Shown here: positions 28,027 through 37,034 of the stretch, one piece after another
Layout: every line of letters starts with the position of its first letter
Position numbering within the stretch: the first letter of the stretch is position 1
Assembly: GCF_000741645.1 (NCBI RefSeq)
Contig: NZ_JGZD01000009.1
Span: 62,001 to 126,000, forward strand
Direction of reading: 5' to 3'
Length of the DNA stretch: 64,000 nt
Source of the DNA: Bifidobacterium minimum
GTDB taxonomy: Bacteria; Actinomycetota; Actinomycetes; Actinomycetales; Bifidobacteriaceae
The notes under the pieces: generated by a model
Database searches by the model: none
What the model saw: only the letters and a program-made list of their open reading frames with translations
What the model was told of the DNA's origin: nothing
Translations under genes and position numbers: made by a program

Positions 28027-29481
28027 ATGGTGGATCGGTTCCCGGTCGTGTTGCGGGGTTATGACAAGGACAAGGTGGATGAGGCCTTCATATCGGCCCA
28101 GGAGACGCTGACACGACTACGCGAGCAGGTGCGGTCAAGCGATGAGGCCATCCTCCAGCTTCAGGCGAAGCTTCAGGAGGAGAAGACCAACGCCCGCAAG
28201 GCGGGCAAGGGAAGCACCTTCGCGTCCCTGGGCGCCAACGCGCAGCAGCTGCTCGCGTCGGCGGAACAGACCAGCGCCGAATTGGTGGAGCGAGCGAAGC
28301 GTGACGCGGCGGCGATTCGTCAGGAGGCCAAGGCCCAGGCCCAGACGCTGCTCAACAACGCCCGTCTTGACTCCTCGCACATCATCTCCGACGCCAACGC
28401 CAACGCGGCCTCGATCGTCACCAAAGCCAAAAGCCAGGCCGACACCATACTGACCAGCGCGAAGAACGATTCCGCCCAGCTGCGCGCCCAGACCGCGAAG
28501 GACGTCGCCGAGCAGCGGGAGACCACCAAGCTCGAGCTTGACAACGCCCGTCAGGAGACCGCCAAGAGACTGTCGTCCCAGAAGGCCACGCAGGAGCGCG
28601 AACTGGCGGATCTCAAGGCCAAGACCTCCCAGTGGGTCGCCAACCAGCGCAAAAGCGTGAGCGACGAGATCGCCCAGATGAAAAGCGACACGAACGATCA
28701 GATCGAGACCGCCCTCGCCGACGCCAACAAGAAGCTGGCGGATGTGCGCGAGCAGGTCTCCCGGATGATGACGGACGCGCAGCGTCAGGCGTCCGAGATC
28801 ACCGACGCCGCCAACGCCAAGGCCCAGAGCATCCGCGATCAGGCCGAGGTCCATCGCGCATCGGTTATCAGCAAGGTCAGCGCCGAAGTCGAGCAGATTC
28901 GTTCCGACATCGCCAGCCAGCAGGATGAGGCGACCGCCAAGGTCAACGAGCTTCTCGGACAGCTTGACGAACGACGCACCGAGGCGAAGAAGGAGGCCGA
29001 CGCCCTGGTGGCGAAGGCCGCCGAGGTGCGCAAGGAGGCCGACGAGTATGCCGCGTCGGTTCGCGCCGAGGCCGACGCCAAGGCCGCGCAGATCGTGGAG
29101 GCGGCCTCCAAGGAGGCGACCCGCCAGATCGAGGAGCGCCGGCTCGCCGCCAAGGACGAGCTGGACGACCTTCAGGATCACATCTCGCAGCTGCAGCAGC
29201 GTGAATCGATGATCACCCAGCGGGTCAGCGAGCTGCGTTCGATGTTCGCCAAGGCCTTCGCCGGATTCAGCTTCGGGGACGACTCCGAGGAGTCCTCCTC
29301 CGGTGGTGACGCCCCGGCGCGGGATGCTCAGGAGGATGACGCCCGCACGGATGATGACGTCGCCGATGATGACGCCGACGTGCCTGCCCCCGCATTCGCC
29401 GACGTCGATGGGGATCATGATCCCGCTGCGGCTCCGCAGTCGTCCGACGGCGCGTCATCGCCGGATCAGGAGGTTCGGTGA
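28027..29481 (+). CDS. DivIVA-domain coiled-coil protein
   Basis: Proteins of this type bind curved membrane at poles or septa and organise growth and division. The 484-residue protein begins with a DivIVA-like N-domain (VVLRGYDKDKVDEAF), then forms a continuous Ala/Lys/Glu/Gln-rich coiled coil from about 30 to 425 with an almost unbroken heptad pattern, and ends in an acidic, probably disordered tail of about 55 residues. ATG 28027 has AAAGGA seven bases upstream; GTG 28009 is in frame. It is larger than classical Wag31/DivIVA and may be a second, filament-forming family member. A role in polar growth is an inference. Confidence 0.75.
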   Translation: MVDRFPVVLRGYDKDKVDEAFISAQETLTRLREQVRSSDEAILQLQAKLQEEKTNARKAGKGSTFASLGANAQQLLASAEQTSAELVERAKRDAAAIRQEAKAQAQTLLNNARLDSSHIISDANANAASIVTKAKSQADTILTSAKNDSAQLRAQTAKDVAEQRETTKLELDNARQETAKRLSSQKATQERELADLKAKTSQWVANQRKSVSDEIAQMKSDTNDQIETALADANKKLADVREQVSRMMTDAQRQASEITDAANAKAQSIRDQAEVHRASVISKVSAEVEQIRSDIASQQDEATAKVNELLGQLDERRTEAKKEADALVAKAAEVRKEADEYAASVRAEADAKAAQIVEAASKEATRQIEERRLAAKDELDDLQDHISQLQQRESMITQRVSELRSMFAKAFAGFSFGDDSEESSSGGDAPARDAQEDDARTDDDVADDDADVPAPAFADVDGDHDPAAAPQSSDGASSPDQEVR

Positions 29482-29576
29482 GGCCCGTGAATCTGCCTCG
29501 GTGAGCTCCACCTGATTCGCGCATGGCTGGAATCGACGTCCTCGACCGGTCCACGCGATATTCTTGACTGCGTCAT

Positions 29577-29593
29577 GGGGTCCGAGCGACCCC
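29577..29593 (+). other. Small hairpin in the pepC upstream region
   Basis: GGGGTC-CGAGC-GACCCC forms a perfect 6-base stem between TTGACT (29564-29569) and pepC. It may shape the mRNA leader; no regulator is suggested. Confidence 0.3.
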
Positions 29594-29641
29594 GAACGCA
29601 GTGTCTATTGACAGCCGTCCCACAAGGACGCCGGAAGGAGC

Positions 29642-30982
29642 ATGATGGGTTCCATCACGCCATTGGATCACAGCACACTTGACGATCTGCGCACGGGCTT
29701 CGAGGCCCGGCCCCAGAACCGTCTCGCGATGAACGCCGTCACCGTGGCGGGCATAGAGAAGGTGGCCCTCAACTATGAGCGTGCGCGCCGCCTCCAGCGC
29801 CGCTTCTCGGTGAGCGTGGACAACGGTGCCGTGACCAACCAGAACAGATCGGGGCGCTGCTGGCTGTTCAGCTCGCTGAACGTGGCCCGTTTCGTGGCCA
29901 AGAAGGCCCTGAACGTCAAGGAGTTCGAGTTCTCCCAGAACTACGCGATGTATTTCGACAAGCTCGAGCGCTTCAACTATTTCCTCGGCAACATGGCCGG
30001 TCTCATCACCGCGGGCGAACCAGTGGACTCACGCCTGTTCCAGCATCTCCTCTCCGACGTGATGGGCGACGGCGGGCAGTGGACGATGGCGATGAACGTC
30101 TATCGCAAGTACGGCGCCGTGCCCCAGGATCTTTTCCCCGAGACGGCGTCATCCAGGAACACCGGCGAGATGAACGTTCAGTTGAGGTCGCTGCTTCGGA
30201 CGGCGGTCGCCCACATGAGCGCGAACCCCGAGGACATCGAGTCGATCACGGCGGACGCGCTGCGCGCCGGGCACCGCATCCTCACCATCCATCTGGGGGA
30301 GCCGCCGCGCAGCTTCGACTGGGAATGGACCGACGCCGACGGCGTGTTCCACCGCGACGGCGAGACGACGCCCGTGGAGTTCTGGAAGCGCTATGTCGAC
30401 GCAGGGCTCGAGGACTACGTGTGCCTGGTGGATGATCCCCGTCCCGAGCACCCCAAAGGCCGCAAGATCGGCATCGAGCATCTGGGCAACGTCGTGGACG
30501 GAACGCCGACCGAGTACCTCAATGTTCCCAACGACTTCATGAAGGACTGCGCGCGGCGAATCCTCTCCGACCTCCGGATTCCCGTCTGGTTCGGCGCCGA
30601 CTGCCATCCGATGATGGATCGCGAGAACGGCGCGTGGGCCACGGATCTCTTCTCCTATGGCGATGTGTATGACGTCGACTTCGATATGGACAAGGAGACG
30701 CGGGTGAGGTTCGCGGACTCCGCGATGAACCACGCGATGGCGTTCGTGGGCGTGGACGTGGACGAGGACGGCACGACGACCCGGCGCTGGCGCGTGGAGA
30801 ACTCCTGGGGCGACAAAATCGCCGACAAGGGTTATTTCACCATGTCCGACGACTGGTTCAGCGAGTTCGTCTATGAGCTCGCGGTCCCCCGGACCATGCT
30901 TCCGCAGGAGTATCTGGACGCCCTGGACAAGCCGGCGATCATGCTTCCCGCATGGGATCCGATGGGAGCCCTCGCGCGCTGA
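29642..30982 (+). CDS. pepC: Aminopeptidase C (bleomycin hydrolase family, C1B)
   Basis: PepC is a cytosolic cysteine aminopeptidase used to recover amino acids from peptides. The 446-residue protein has the papain-type triad: C73 in NRSGRCWLF, H364 in MNHAMAFVGVD and N387 in VENSWGD. The C-terminus ends a few residues after the last conserved motif, as expected for self-capping members. AAGGAG ends one base before ATG 29642 and four before ATG 29645, so the second ATG may be the true start. It stands alone before the DAHP synthase pair. Confidence 0.95.
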   Translation: MMGSITPLDHSTLDDLRTGFEARPQNRLAMNAVTVAGIEKVALNYERARRLQRRFSVSVDNGAVTNQNRSGRCWLFSSLNVARFVAKKALNVKEFEFSQNYAMYFDKLERFNYFLGNMAGLITAGEPVDSRLFQHLLSDVMGDGGQWTMAMNVYRKYGAVPQDLFPETASSRNTGEMNVQLRSLLRTAVAHMSANPEDIESITADALRAGHRILTIHLGEPPRSFDWEWTDADGVFHRDGETTPVEFWKRYVDAGLEDYVCLVDDPRPEHPKGRKIGIEHLGNVVDGTPTEYLNVPNDFMKDCARRILSDLRIPVWFGADCHPMMDRENGAWATDLFSYGDVYDVDFDMDKETRVRFADSAMNHAMAFVGVDVDEDGTTTRRWRVENSWGDKIADKGYFTMSDDWFSEFVYELAVPRTMLPQEYLDALDKPAIMLPAWDPMGALAR

Positions 30983-31045
30983 GGGTCGCCGGCGTGGCCG
31001 CCGGCAGGGGAAAGAGGAACCGCCGTATGGGCGGGGAAGGTGATT

Positions 31046-32191
31046 ATGGTGGCACAGCTGCGAGGTCCCGACAGTTCGCGTGACGAACTTATGCTCGACA
31101 GGAGCGCGGTGTTCCCCGAGACGGTGGACGTGAACATCCGTCAGCTTGATCCGATCCCCGCCCCACGGACCTTCCTCAAGGAGCTTCCCCTCACCGCGTC
31201 GATGAGCTCCGTGGTGCTGCGTTCCCGTCAGGAGATCCGGGATGTGCTGCATGGCGACGATGACCGGCTTCTGGTGATCGTGGGACCATGCTCGATCCAT
31301 GACCCCCGCGCGGCCCACGACTATGCCGTTCGTCTGGCGGCGGTCAACAGGGAGCTACGCGACAGGCTGCTCATCGTCATGCGCGTGTACTTCGAGAAGC
31401 CGCGCACCACCATCGGATGGAAGGGCCTGATCAACGACCCGGACCTTGACGGACGGTTCAACATCCGCAAGGGGATGTTCCTCGCGCGCAGGGTTCTCAC
31501 CGACGTCCTGTCCCAGGGGCTTCCCGCCGCCACCGAGTGGCTTGACCCCATCACCCCGCAGTATCTGTGCGATCTGATCAGCTGGGGTGCCATCGGCGCA
31601 CGGAACACGGAGAGCCAGGTCCATCGGGAGCTGGCAAGCGGACTGTCGATGCCGGTCGGATTCAAGAACTCCACGGACGGCTCCGTCAAGGCGGCGGTCG
31701 ACTCCTGCTACACCGCCGCCTTCGAGCACCACTTCCTCTCCATCAACCTTGATGGCCGCGTCATCTCCGCGCAGACACGGGGAAACAGGGATTGCCACGT
31801 CGTGCTCCGTGGATCGTCGCATGGCCCGAACTACGACGCCGAATCGGTGTGGCGGACGCTTGACGAGCTGTCGAGGTCGGATGCGCCCTGCGCGTGCAGA
31901 CACGGCGTCGTGATCGACGCCGCGCATGGTAACTGCGGCAAGGACGAGCGTCGTGAGGCCGAGGTCGTCGACGAGCTCGCGGATCGTCTGGCGTCCGGGG
32001 AGCCGGGAATCGACGGCGTCATGATGGAAAGCTTCCTGGAGGGTGGACGTCAGGATCCCGGCCCCCTGGATTCCCTCGTCTACGGATGCTCCGTGACGGA
32101 TCCATGCGTGCCATGGGACCGGACCGATGGGCTTCTGCATGCGCTCGCCGATGCGGTTGGGAAGCGCCGCGCCGTAGGAGGTGCCCGATGA
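31046..32191 (+). CDS. 3-deoxy-7-phosphoheptulonate synthase (type I), first copy
   Basis: DAHP synthase condenses phosphoenolpyruvate and erythrose 4-phosphate, the first step of aromatic amino acid synthesis. The 381-residue protein has VGPCSIHD, MRVYFEKPRTT(I)GWKG, the GARNTESQ signature, and the metal-binding DAAHGNCGKD and MMESFLEGG. It is the AroF/G/H-type with an N-terminal feedback region of about 30 residues. ATG 31046 follows GGAAGG; a GTG at 31040 is in frame. It overlaps the next, paralogous gene by four bases. Confidence 0.92.
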   Translation: MVAQLRGPDSSRDELMLDRSAVFPETVDVNIRQLDPIPAPRTFLKELPLTASMSSVVLRSRQEIRDVLHGDDDRLLVIVGPCSIHDPRAAHDYAVRLAAVNRELRDRLLIVMRVYFEKPRTTIGWKGLINDPDLDGRFNIRKGMFLARRVLTDVLSQGLPAATEWLDPITPQYLCDLISWGAIGARNTESQVHRELASGLSMPVGFKNSTDGSVKAAVDSCYTAAFEHHFLSINLDGRVISAQTRGNRDCHVVLRGSSHGPNYDAESVWRTLDELSRSDAPCACRHGVVIDAAHGNCGKDERREAEVVDELADRLASGEPGIDGVMMESFLEGGRQDPGPLDSLVYGCSVTDPCVPWDRTDGLLHALADAVGKRRAVGGAR

Positions 32192-33399
32192 GCGGCACGG
32201 AGGACGTGGCGGGGTCGGCCGTTCCCCTGAACACTCGCGAGGAGTTGCGGGCGATCCGCCGGGCGATGGCCGAGGGGAAGAATCCCCTCGTCTCCACGGA
32301 TGTGCCCCGTTGGGAGGATGAGGTCGGCGTGAGCCGCATCATCAATCGGCGGGTTCTTGAGCTTGAGCCCCTTCCCACGCCGGCCCAGGTGCTCTCGGAG
32401 CTGTTCATGCCTCGCGGCGCGCAGGAGACGGTCGCCTACTCGCGAGACGAGATCCGTGCCTGTCTGTACGGGCAGGATGATCGCCTCATCGTGATCGTGG
32501 GGCCGTGCTCGGTGCATGATCCGCGCGCGGCTCTGGACTACGCCTCCCGACTGGCCGCGTTGCGCGATGAGCTGGGAGATCGTCTGATGATCGTCATGCG
32601 CGTGTATTTCGAGAAGCCGCGCACCACCATCGGGTGGAAGGGTCTGATCAACGATCCCGACATCGACGGCACCCATAACATCACCAAGGGGCTGCTGCTC
32701 GCCAGACGCATCCTGCTCGGGGTCCTTGACAAAGGCCTTCCGGCGGCGACCGAATTCCTGGAGCCGACGTCACCCCAGTACCTGTCCGATGCGATCAGCT
32801 GGGGGGCGATCGGCGCCCGCAACACGGAATCCCAGATCCATCGCCAGCTCGCCAGCGGACTGTCCATGCCGGTGGGCTTCAAGAACGCGACCGACGGCTC
32901 GGTCAAACCCGCGATCAACGGGTGCTATGCGGCGGCGCAACGGCATACGTTCTTCGGCATCGACCATCGTGGCCGGGCGTGCTCGGTCGAGACCCTGGGG
33001 AATCCCGACTGCCATGTGGTGCTGCGCGGATCCATCCATGGCCCCAACTACGACGCTCGGTCCGTGGCCGCGGCGATGGCGGCCATCCGGGAGGAGATGT
33101 CCTCCGATTCCGCGGCTTGCCATGGCGTGATCATCGACTGCTCCCATGGCAACTCCGGTAAGGACGAGCACCGTCAGGCCGAGGTGGTCAGGGAGATCTC
33201 GGCGCGGATCGCCGACGGTGAGCAGGGGATTTCCGGCGTGATGATGGAGAGCTTCATCGTGGGGGGCAACCAGCCGGCGGCGCCCGTGGACCGTCTGGTG
33301 TACGGGCAGTCCATCACGGACCGGTGCCTCTCGTGGTCCGACACGGAGGTTCTGCTGAGGGAGCTGGCCGACGCGGTGTCCGCGCGACGGTGGCGGTAG
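32188..33399 (+). CDS. 3-deoxy-7-phosphoheptulonate synthase (type I), second copy
   Basis: This second DAHP synthase (403 residues) shares all core motifs with its upstream neighbour (VGPCSVHD, GARNTESQ, DCSHGNSGKD, MMESFIVGG) but has a longer, different N-terminal region of about 65 residues, the part that sets feedback inhibition in this family. The two copies probably respond to different aromatic amino acids; which one cannot be told. ATG 32188 overlaps the upstream stop (ATGA) and has AGGAGGT before it, so the two are translated from one mRNA. Confidence 0.92.
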   Translation: MSGTEDVAGSAVPLNTREELRAIRRAMAEGKNPLVSTDVPRWEDEVGVSRIINRRVLELEPLPTPAQVLSELFMPRGAQETVAYSRDEIRACLYGQDDRLIVIVGPCSVHDPRAALDYASRLAALRDELGDRLMIVMRVYFEKPRTTIGWKGLINDPDIDGTHNITKGLLLARRILLGVLDKGLPAATEFLEPTSPQYLSDAISWGAIGARNTESQIHRQLASGLSMPVGFKNATDGSVKPAINGCYAAAQRHTFFGIDHRGRACSVETLGNPDCHVVLRGSIHGPNYDARSVAAAMAAIREEMSSDSAACHGVIIDCSHGNSGKDEHRQAEVVREISARIADGEQGISGVMMESFIVGGNQPAAPVDRLVYGQSITDRCLSWSDTEVLLRELADAVSARRWR

Positions 33400-33468
33400 A
33401 CGCGAATGGCGGACGGTGACCGCGGATGATGGCGGTCGTCGATGATGATGAGGAAACGGAGATGACGT

Positions 33469-34284
33469 ATGAGTGACGTCACGGAAGCCATGTCGAACGC
33501 CGGCGCGTCGCGTCCGGACGGAACGATCGCCATCATCGGCGCTCTGGAGGAGGAGACGGCGCTGATATCGGCGGCGCTTCGGGACGCATCCACGCGGTCG
33601 GAGGCGGGGCTCGACGTCACCGTCGGCCTGCTGGATTCCGACGATGGCGGGGCGGTGCGGGTGGCGGTCACCGTCGGAGGAATGGGTCTGGTCAACGCCT
33701 CGGCGACGACGCAGCACCTTATCGACGCGTACGGGCCCGGCGCGGTCATCTTCTCCGGAATAGCGGGGAACCTCAATCCGGCGCTGCACGTCAACGACGT
33801 GGTTCTGGGACGGACTCTGCGCTATCTCGACACCGACATGCGGCTGGTCGGCCAATGGAAGCCGGGAACATCCGAATACCACAGCGATCCCGATCTTCTG
33901 TCGCTTGCGGATGCGGTTCTTTCCGATCGTGGGGTCACGCATATCGCGGGGGTCATCGCGTCCGGGAACCGCTTCGTCGATACCGATGAGCTTCGTGGGG
34001 AGGCCCGGAGGCAGACCTCGGCGGACGCCGTGGAGATGGAGGGCGCGGCCGTCGCGCATGTGGCGGCCAGGAACGGCGTTCCTGTGCTGGTGATCCGTGG
34101 GCTGAGTGACAACGCGGACACCAGCTATGACACTTTCGCGCAGTTCGACGTCAGCCGTTTCGCCGACACCGCCGCGGCCGTCGCACTGGACATCGCGCGT
34201 CGATGGCGATCGGGATCGGCGGCGTCGGACTTGCCTACGTCGGATCCGGGGGGATCCTTCGCCGCTCGTCGACGTCAGGGCTAG
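33469..34284 (+). CDS. mtnN: 5'-methylthioadenosine/S-adenosylhomocysteine nucleosidase
   Basis: The enzyme hydrolyses methylthioadenosine and S-adenosylhomocysteine, clearing SAM by-products and feeding methionine salvage and AI-2 precursors. The 271-residue protein has the N-terminal IIGALEEETAL strand, the GGMGLVNA and FSGIAGNLNPAL loops, VEMEGAAVAHVA, and the catalytic Asp in GLSDNAD. A Ser/Gly/Asp-rich tail of about 25 residues is added. GGAG precedes ATG 33469. Its stop lies in the first unit of a short tandem repeat. Confidence 0.9.
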   Translation: MSDVTEAMSNAGASRPDGTIAIIGALEEETALISAALRDASTRSEAGLDVTVGLLDSDDGGAVRVAVTVGGMGLVNASATTQHLIDAYGPGAVIFSGIAGNLNPALHVNDVVLGRTLRYLDTDMRLVGQWKPGTSEYHSDPDLLSLADAVLSDRGVTHIAGVIASGNRFVDTDELRGEARRQTSADAVEMEGAAVAHVAARNGVPVLVIRGLSDNADTSYDTFAQFDVSRFADTAAAVALDIARRWRSGSAASDLPTSDPGGSFAARRRQG

Positions 34285-34306
34285 GCGTCAGGGCTAGGCG
34301 TCAGGG
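34273..34306. repeat. 13-base tandem repeat at the mtnN stop
   Basis: CGTCAGGGCTAGG occurs twice exactly, then a partial third copy. The TAG stop of mtnN is within the first unit, so unit gain would not change the protein. Confidence 0.7.
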
Positions 34307-34411
34307 TTAACTCTGGACGAACTTTTGGTGACCGCGACGTTATCACTTGTCGATGCGGGTAGGGTGGCTGACGGGACCGCATGAGACGCTGGGCCAAGAG
34401 GTGGGAGTCCT

Positions 34412-36049
34412 ATGAATCACGTCGTGACGTTGCCGGTCGCCATCGGTGTGGTGGTGGCGGTGGCTCTGGTGGTCGTGGGATTCCTTGCGGGCCGTGTGAC
34501 GCGCCATGGCGGCGGTGGGCCGAGGCCGGTCGAGGCTACGCGTGGTCTGCCCGAGGGAGGGTTCGACCTTTCTTCCACGGGCAGGCGTCTGGTCGAGGTG
34601 ATGCCGGACGCCGTGATGATCCTGGGTCCCACGGGCGTCATCCGATACGCCAGCGCCCAGGCCGCTCTTCTGCCCATCGGCGATGGGCCGCGCCTGTCCT
34701 CGAGGATCCTGATGGACATTCTTTCCCAGGTCGTCGCTGATGGCCGGACGAGGGAGCGTGAGGTCTCGGTGCCACGCCGTGACGGTCGCGCCGTGACGCG
34801 GGAATCCGGTCGTGGCGTGGACCCCGATGACGCGTCGGACTCCATGAACGCGCATCTCCGTGTCCGCGTCGCCCGCGTCGATGAGAACGATTACGCGATG
34901 TTCATCAAGGACGTCACCGAACAGCGCCGGTTCGAGTCCCTGCGCAGGGACTTCGTCACCAACGTCTCGCACGAACTCAAAACCCCGGCGGGGGCCATCT
35001 CGCTTCTGGCCGAGACCATCCATGACGCCGCCGACGACTCCCATGCCGTCAGGTACTTCGCGTCGCGGATAACCACGGAATCGTCGCGTCTGGTGGAGTT
35101 GGTGGGTCGTCTCATCGATCTTCAGCGTGCCGACATAGCCGATCCCGTTCTCGATCTCCACCCCGTCGATGTGCTTGTCGTCGTCGAGGACGCCGTGAAG
35201 CGGACGATGGTCCAGGCCAGAGCCAAGGGCATCGACGTCCGCGTGTCGGTGGACGGGCGTCTCGTCGGTTCCCCGGGCACCGATGCGGATTCCGCGTCAA
35301 TGAGGAACTCGTCAGTGCAGAACTCGTCAGTCCGGAATTCGTCAGGCCAGGCCGCATCGGAGGGTGAGGCATCGGAGGGCGGGGCGTCGGAGGGCTCGAC
35401 GGACGGGACGGGAGTCCGGAGCGGATACGTCGTCCGCGCGGACAGCGAGGCTCTGGTCGTCGCCGTCAAGAACCTGGTCGAGAACGCGGTCCGCTACTCG
35501 GCTTCGGGCACGGTCGTCGAGGTGGCCGTCGGAGGGGGGAACGGACGGGTCTCGATCCGGGTCGTCGACCGTGGGATCGGAATACCCCGTGAGGCTCTGG
35601 GAAGGATATTCGAGCGTTTCTATCGCGTCGACCCCGCTCGCTCCCGCAGTACCGGCGGCTCCGGTCTGGGCTTGTCCATCGTGAAGCATTGCGTGCAGGA
35701 GTGCGGGGGAACCATCACCGTGTGGTCACGGGAGGGGGAGGGGTCGACCTTCACCATCGAGCTTCCGGCTCTTTCCGATGCCGAAGCCGATGCCGATGCC
35801 GATCCTGATTCCGATCCCGAGTCTGATTCCGATGACGACGGTTCCTCGGCCCCGCCCGGAGCGTCGGGCGCCATCGCCGCCTCGGATGACGGTGGTGCGG
35901 CGGTTTCCGGCGCCGCTGAGGACGCTAAGGACGCCGAGGACGCTGAGGACGTCGGGGACGTCGGGACGCAGCCGGTGGACGGTTCGTCCGACAATGGAAC
36001 AGTGATGGGAGATGATATCGATGACACGCGTGTTGATAGTCGAGGATGA
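34412..36049 (+). CDS. senX3: Sensor histidine kinase of the SenX3/PhoR type
   Basis: SenX3 senses phosphate supply with the Pst system and phosphorylates RegX3. The 545-residue protein has one N-terminal membrane span (about 8-27), a PAS-like region (about 60-175), the phospho-acceptor box SHELKTP near 190, then NLVENAVRYS, DRGIGIP and GGSGLGLSIV of the ATPase domain. A repeat-rich insert of about 45 residues separates the dimerisation and ATPase domains, and an acidic Asp/Ser/Ala-rich tail of about 90 residues follows. GGGAG precedes ATG 34412. It overlaps regX3 by 29 bases. Confidence 0.88.
   Translation: MNHVVTLPVAIGVVVAVALVVVGFLAGRVTRHGGGGPRPVEATRGLPEGGFDLSSTGRRLVEVMPDAVMILGPTGVIRYASAQAALLPIGDGPRLSSRILMDILSQVVADGRTREREVSVPRRDGRAVTRESGRGVDPDDASDSMNAHLRVRVARVDENDYAMFIKDVTEQRRFESLRRDFVTNVSHELKTPAGAISLLAETIHDAADDSHAVRYFASRITTESSRLVELVGRLIDLQRADIADPVLDLHPVDVLVVVEDAVKRTMVQARAKGIDVRVSVDGRLVGSPGTDADSASMRNSSVQNSSVRNSSGQAASEGEASEGGASEGSTDGTGVRSGYVVRADSEALVVAVKNLVENAVRYSASGTVVEVAVGGGNGRVSIRVVDRGIGIPREALGRIFERFYRVDPARSRSTGGSGLGLSIVKHCVQECGGTITVWSREGEGSTFTIELPALSDAEADADADPDSDPESDSDDDGSSAPPGASGAIAASDDGGAAVSGAAEDAKDAEDAEDVGDVGTQPVDGSSDNGTVMGDDIDDTRVDSRG
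35306..35395 (+). repeat. In-frame 15-base repeats in senX3
   Basis: Three NSS[VG][QR] units (35306-35350) are followed by A-S-E-G-x units (35354-35395). They make up most of the insert between the dimerisation and ATPase domains of the kinase. Confidence 0.75.
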
Positions 36050-36725
36050 GGAATCCTATCGTGAGCCGCTGGCGTATCAGCTGACGCGTGAGGGGTATGA
36101 GGTGGCTTCCGCGGGAACCGGCGAGGAGGGGCTTGAGATCTTCACCCGTGGCGGAGTGGACATGGTCCTTCTGGATCTGATGCTTCCCGGTCTGGACGGC
36201 ATCTCCCTATGCAGGCGGATTCGTGGCCAGAGCCGCGTCCCCATCATCATGCTCACCGCCAAAAGCACGGAGATCGACAAGGTCGTCGGTCTGGAGATCG
36301 GGGCCGACGACTATGTGACCAAGCCTTATTCCTTCAGGGAGCTTCTGGCTCGTATACGTGCCGTCATGCGGCGCAACTCCCTGGCGGCCGACCAGACGGC
36401 GGAGGGCGCGGACGACGATCTTCCCCTCCGGTGTTCGAGGGTGTCGATGCTGGTGGGGCAGCATGAGGTGAGGATCGACGGGGATGCGGTGTTCTTTCCC
36501 CTCAAGGAATTCGAGCTTCTGGAGTATCTTATGCGCAACAAGGGCCGCGTGATGACGCGCCATCAGCTCATCGACCACATATGGGGCTCCGACTACGTGG
36601 GGGACACCAAAACCCTGGATGTCCACGTCAAGAGGATCCGGTCCAAAATCGAGCGCGATCCCGCCCACCCGGCCATCCTGACGACGGTTCGTGGTCTGGG
36701 GTACAAAATCGATGATCCGCAGTGA
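36021..36725 (+). CDS. regX3: Response regulator of the RegX3/PhoP type
   Basis: This OmpR-type transcription factor is the partner of SenX3 in phosphate-starvation control. The 234-residue protein has a receiver domain with the acidic pair EDEE near the start, the phospho-acceptor Asp in LLDLMLPGLDG, Thr/Lys switch residues (MLTAKS, TKPYS), and a C-terminal winged-helix domain with DVHVKRIRSKIE and TTVRGLGYK. ATG 36021 is chosen because GGGAG lies nine bases upstream; ATG 36012 would touch the Shine-Dalgarno. The pst operon with a PHO-like box follows. Confidence 0.92.
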   Translation: MTRVLIVEDEESYREPLAYQLTREGYEVASAGTGEEGLEIFTRGGVDMVLLDLMLPGLDGISLCRRIRGQSRVPIIMLTAKSTEIDKVVGLEIGADDYVTKPYSFRELLARIRAVMRRNSLAADQTAEGADDDLPLRCSRVSMLVGQHEVRIDGDAVFFPLKEFELLEYLMRNKGRVMTRHQLIDHIWGSDYVGDTKTLDVHVKRIRSKIERDPAHPAILTTVRGLGYKIDDPQ

Positions 36726-36817
36726 GACCTTTCGCCGTGGTGAGGCCCATCCGCGTGAGGTGGCCTTCGGGTCGCTCCGGTGGGGGGAGAGCCACAAGGG
36801 AGGGGAGGGCCACAAGT

Positions 36818-36839
36818 GTTCACCGTGCGTTCATCTCAT
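36818..36839 (+). promoter_or_regulatory. Candidate PHO box upstream of pstS
   Basis: Two 11-base direct repeats, GTTCACCGTGC and GTTCATCTCAT, match the actinobacterial PHO-box unit (GTTCACC plus four bases). A TAATCT -10 candidate is at 36867-36872. Nothing else was recognised in the 309-base regX3-pstS gap. Confidence 0.65.
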
Positions 36840-37034
36840 TCGGTGCACGGGCCCTCCGGGGTTTTCTAATCTGGAATTGTCACGGATCGCAGTGCGTCGT
36901 GGTCGGTGGCGGTGGCCGGTTGATGGCCATGGTCGGTGGGGCGCACGGACGGTCACATCGCCCTTGAATGACAACGACAACAGAGACAAAACGTACGATA
37001 GACACGTACGACATGACAAGAGGGAAAGCAGATT

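Noticed and set aside
28135..29418. Leu/Gly-rich open frame antisense to the DivIVA-type gene
   Set aside because: The repetitive composition comes from the coiled-coil codons on the other strand.
31046..33399. DAHP synthase pair as a sequence duplication artefact
   Set aside because: The two genes differ throughout and have different N-termini, so both are real genes.
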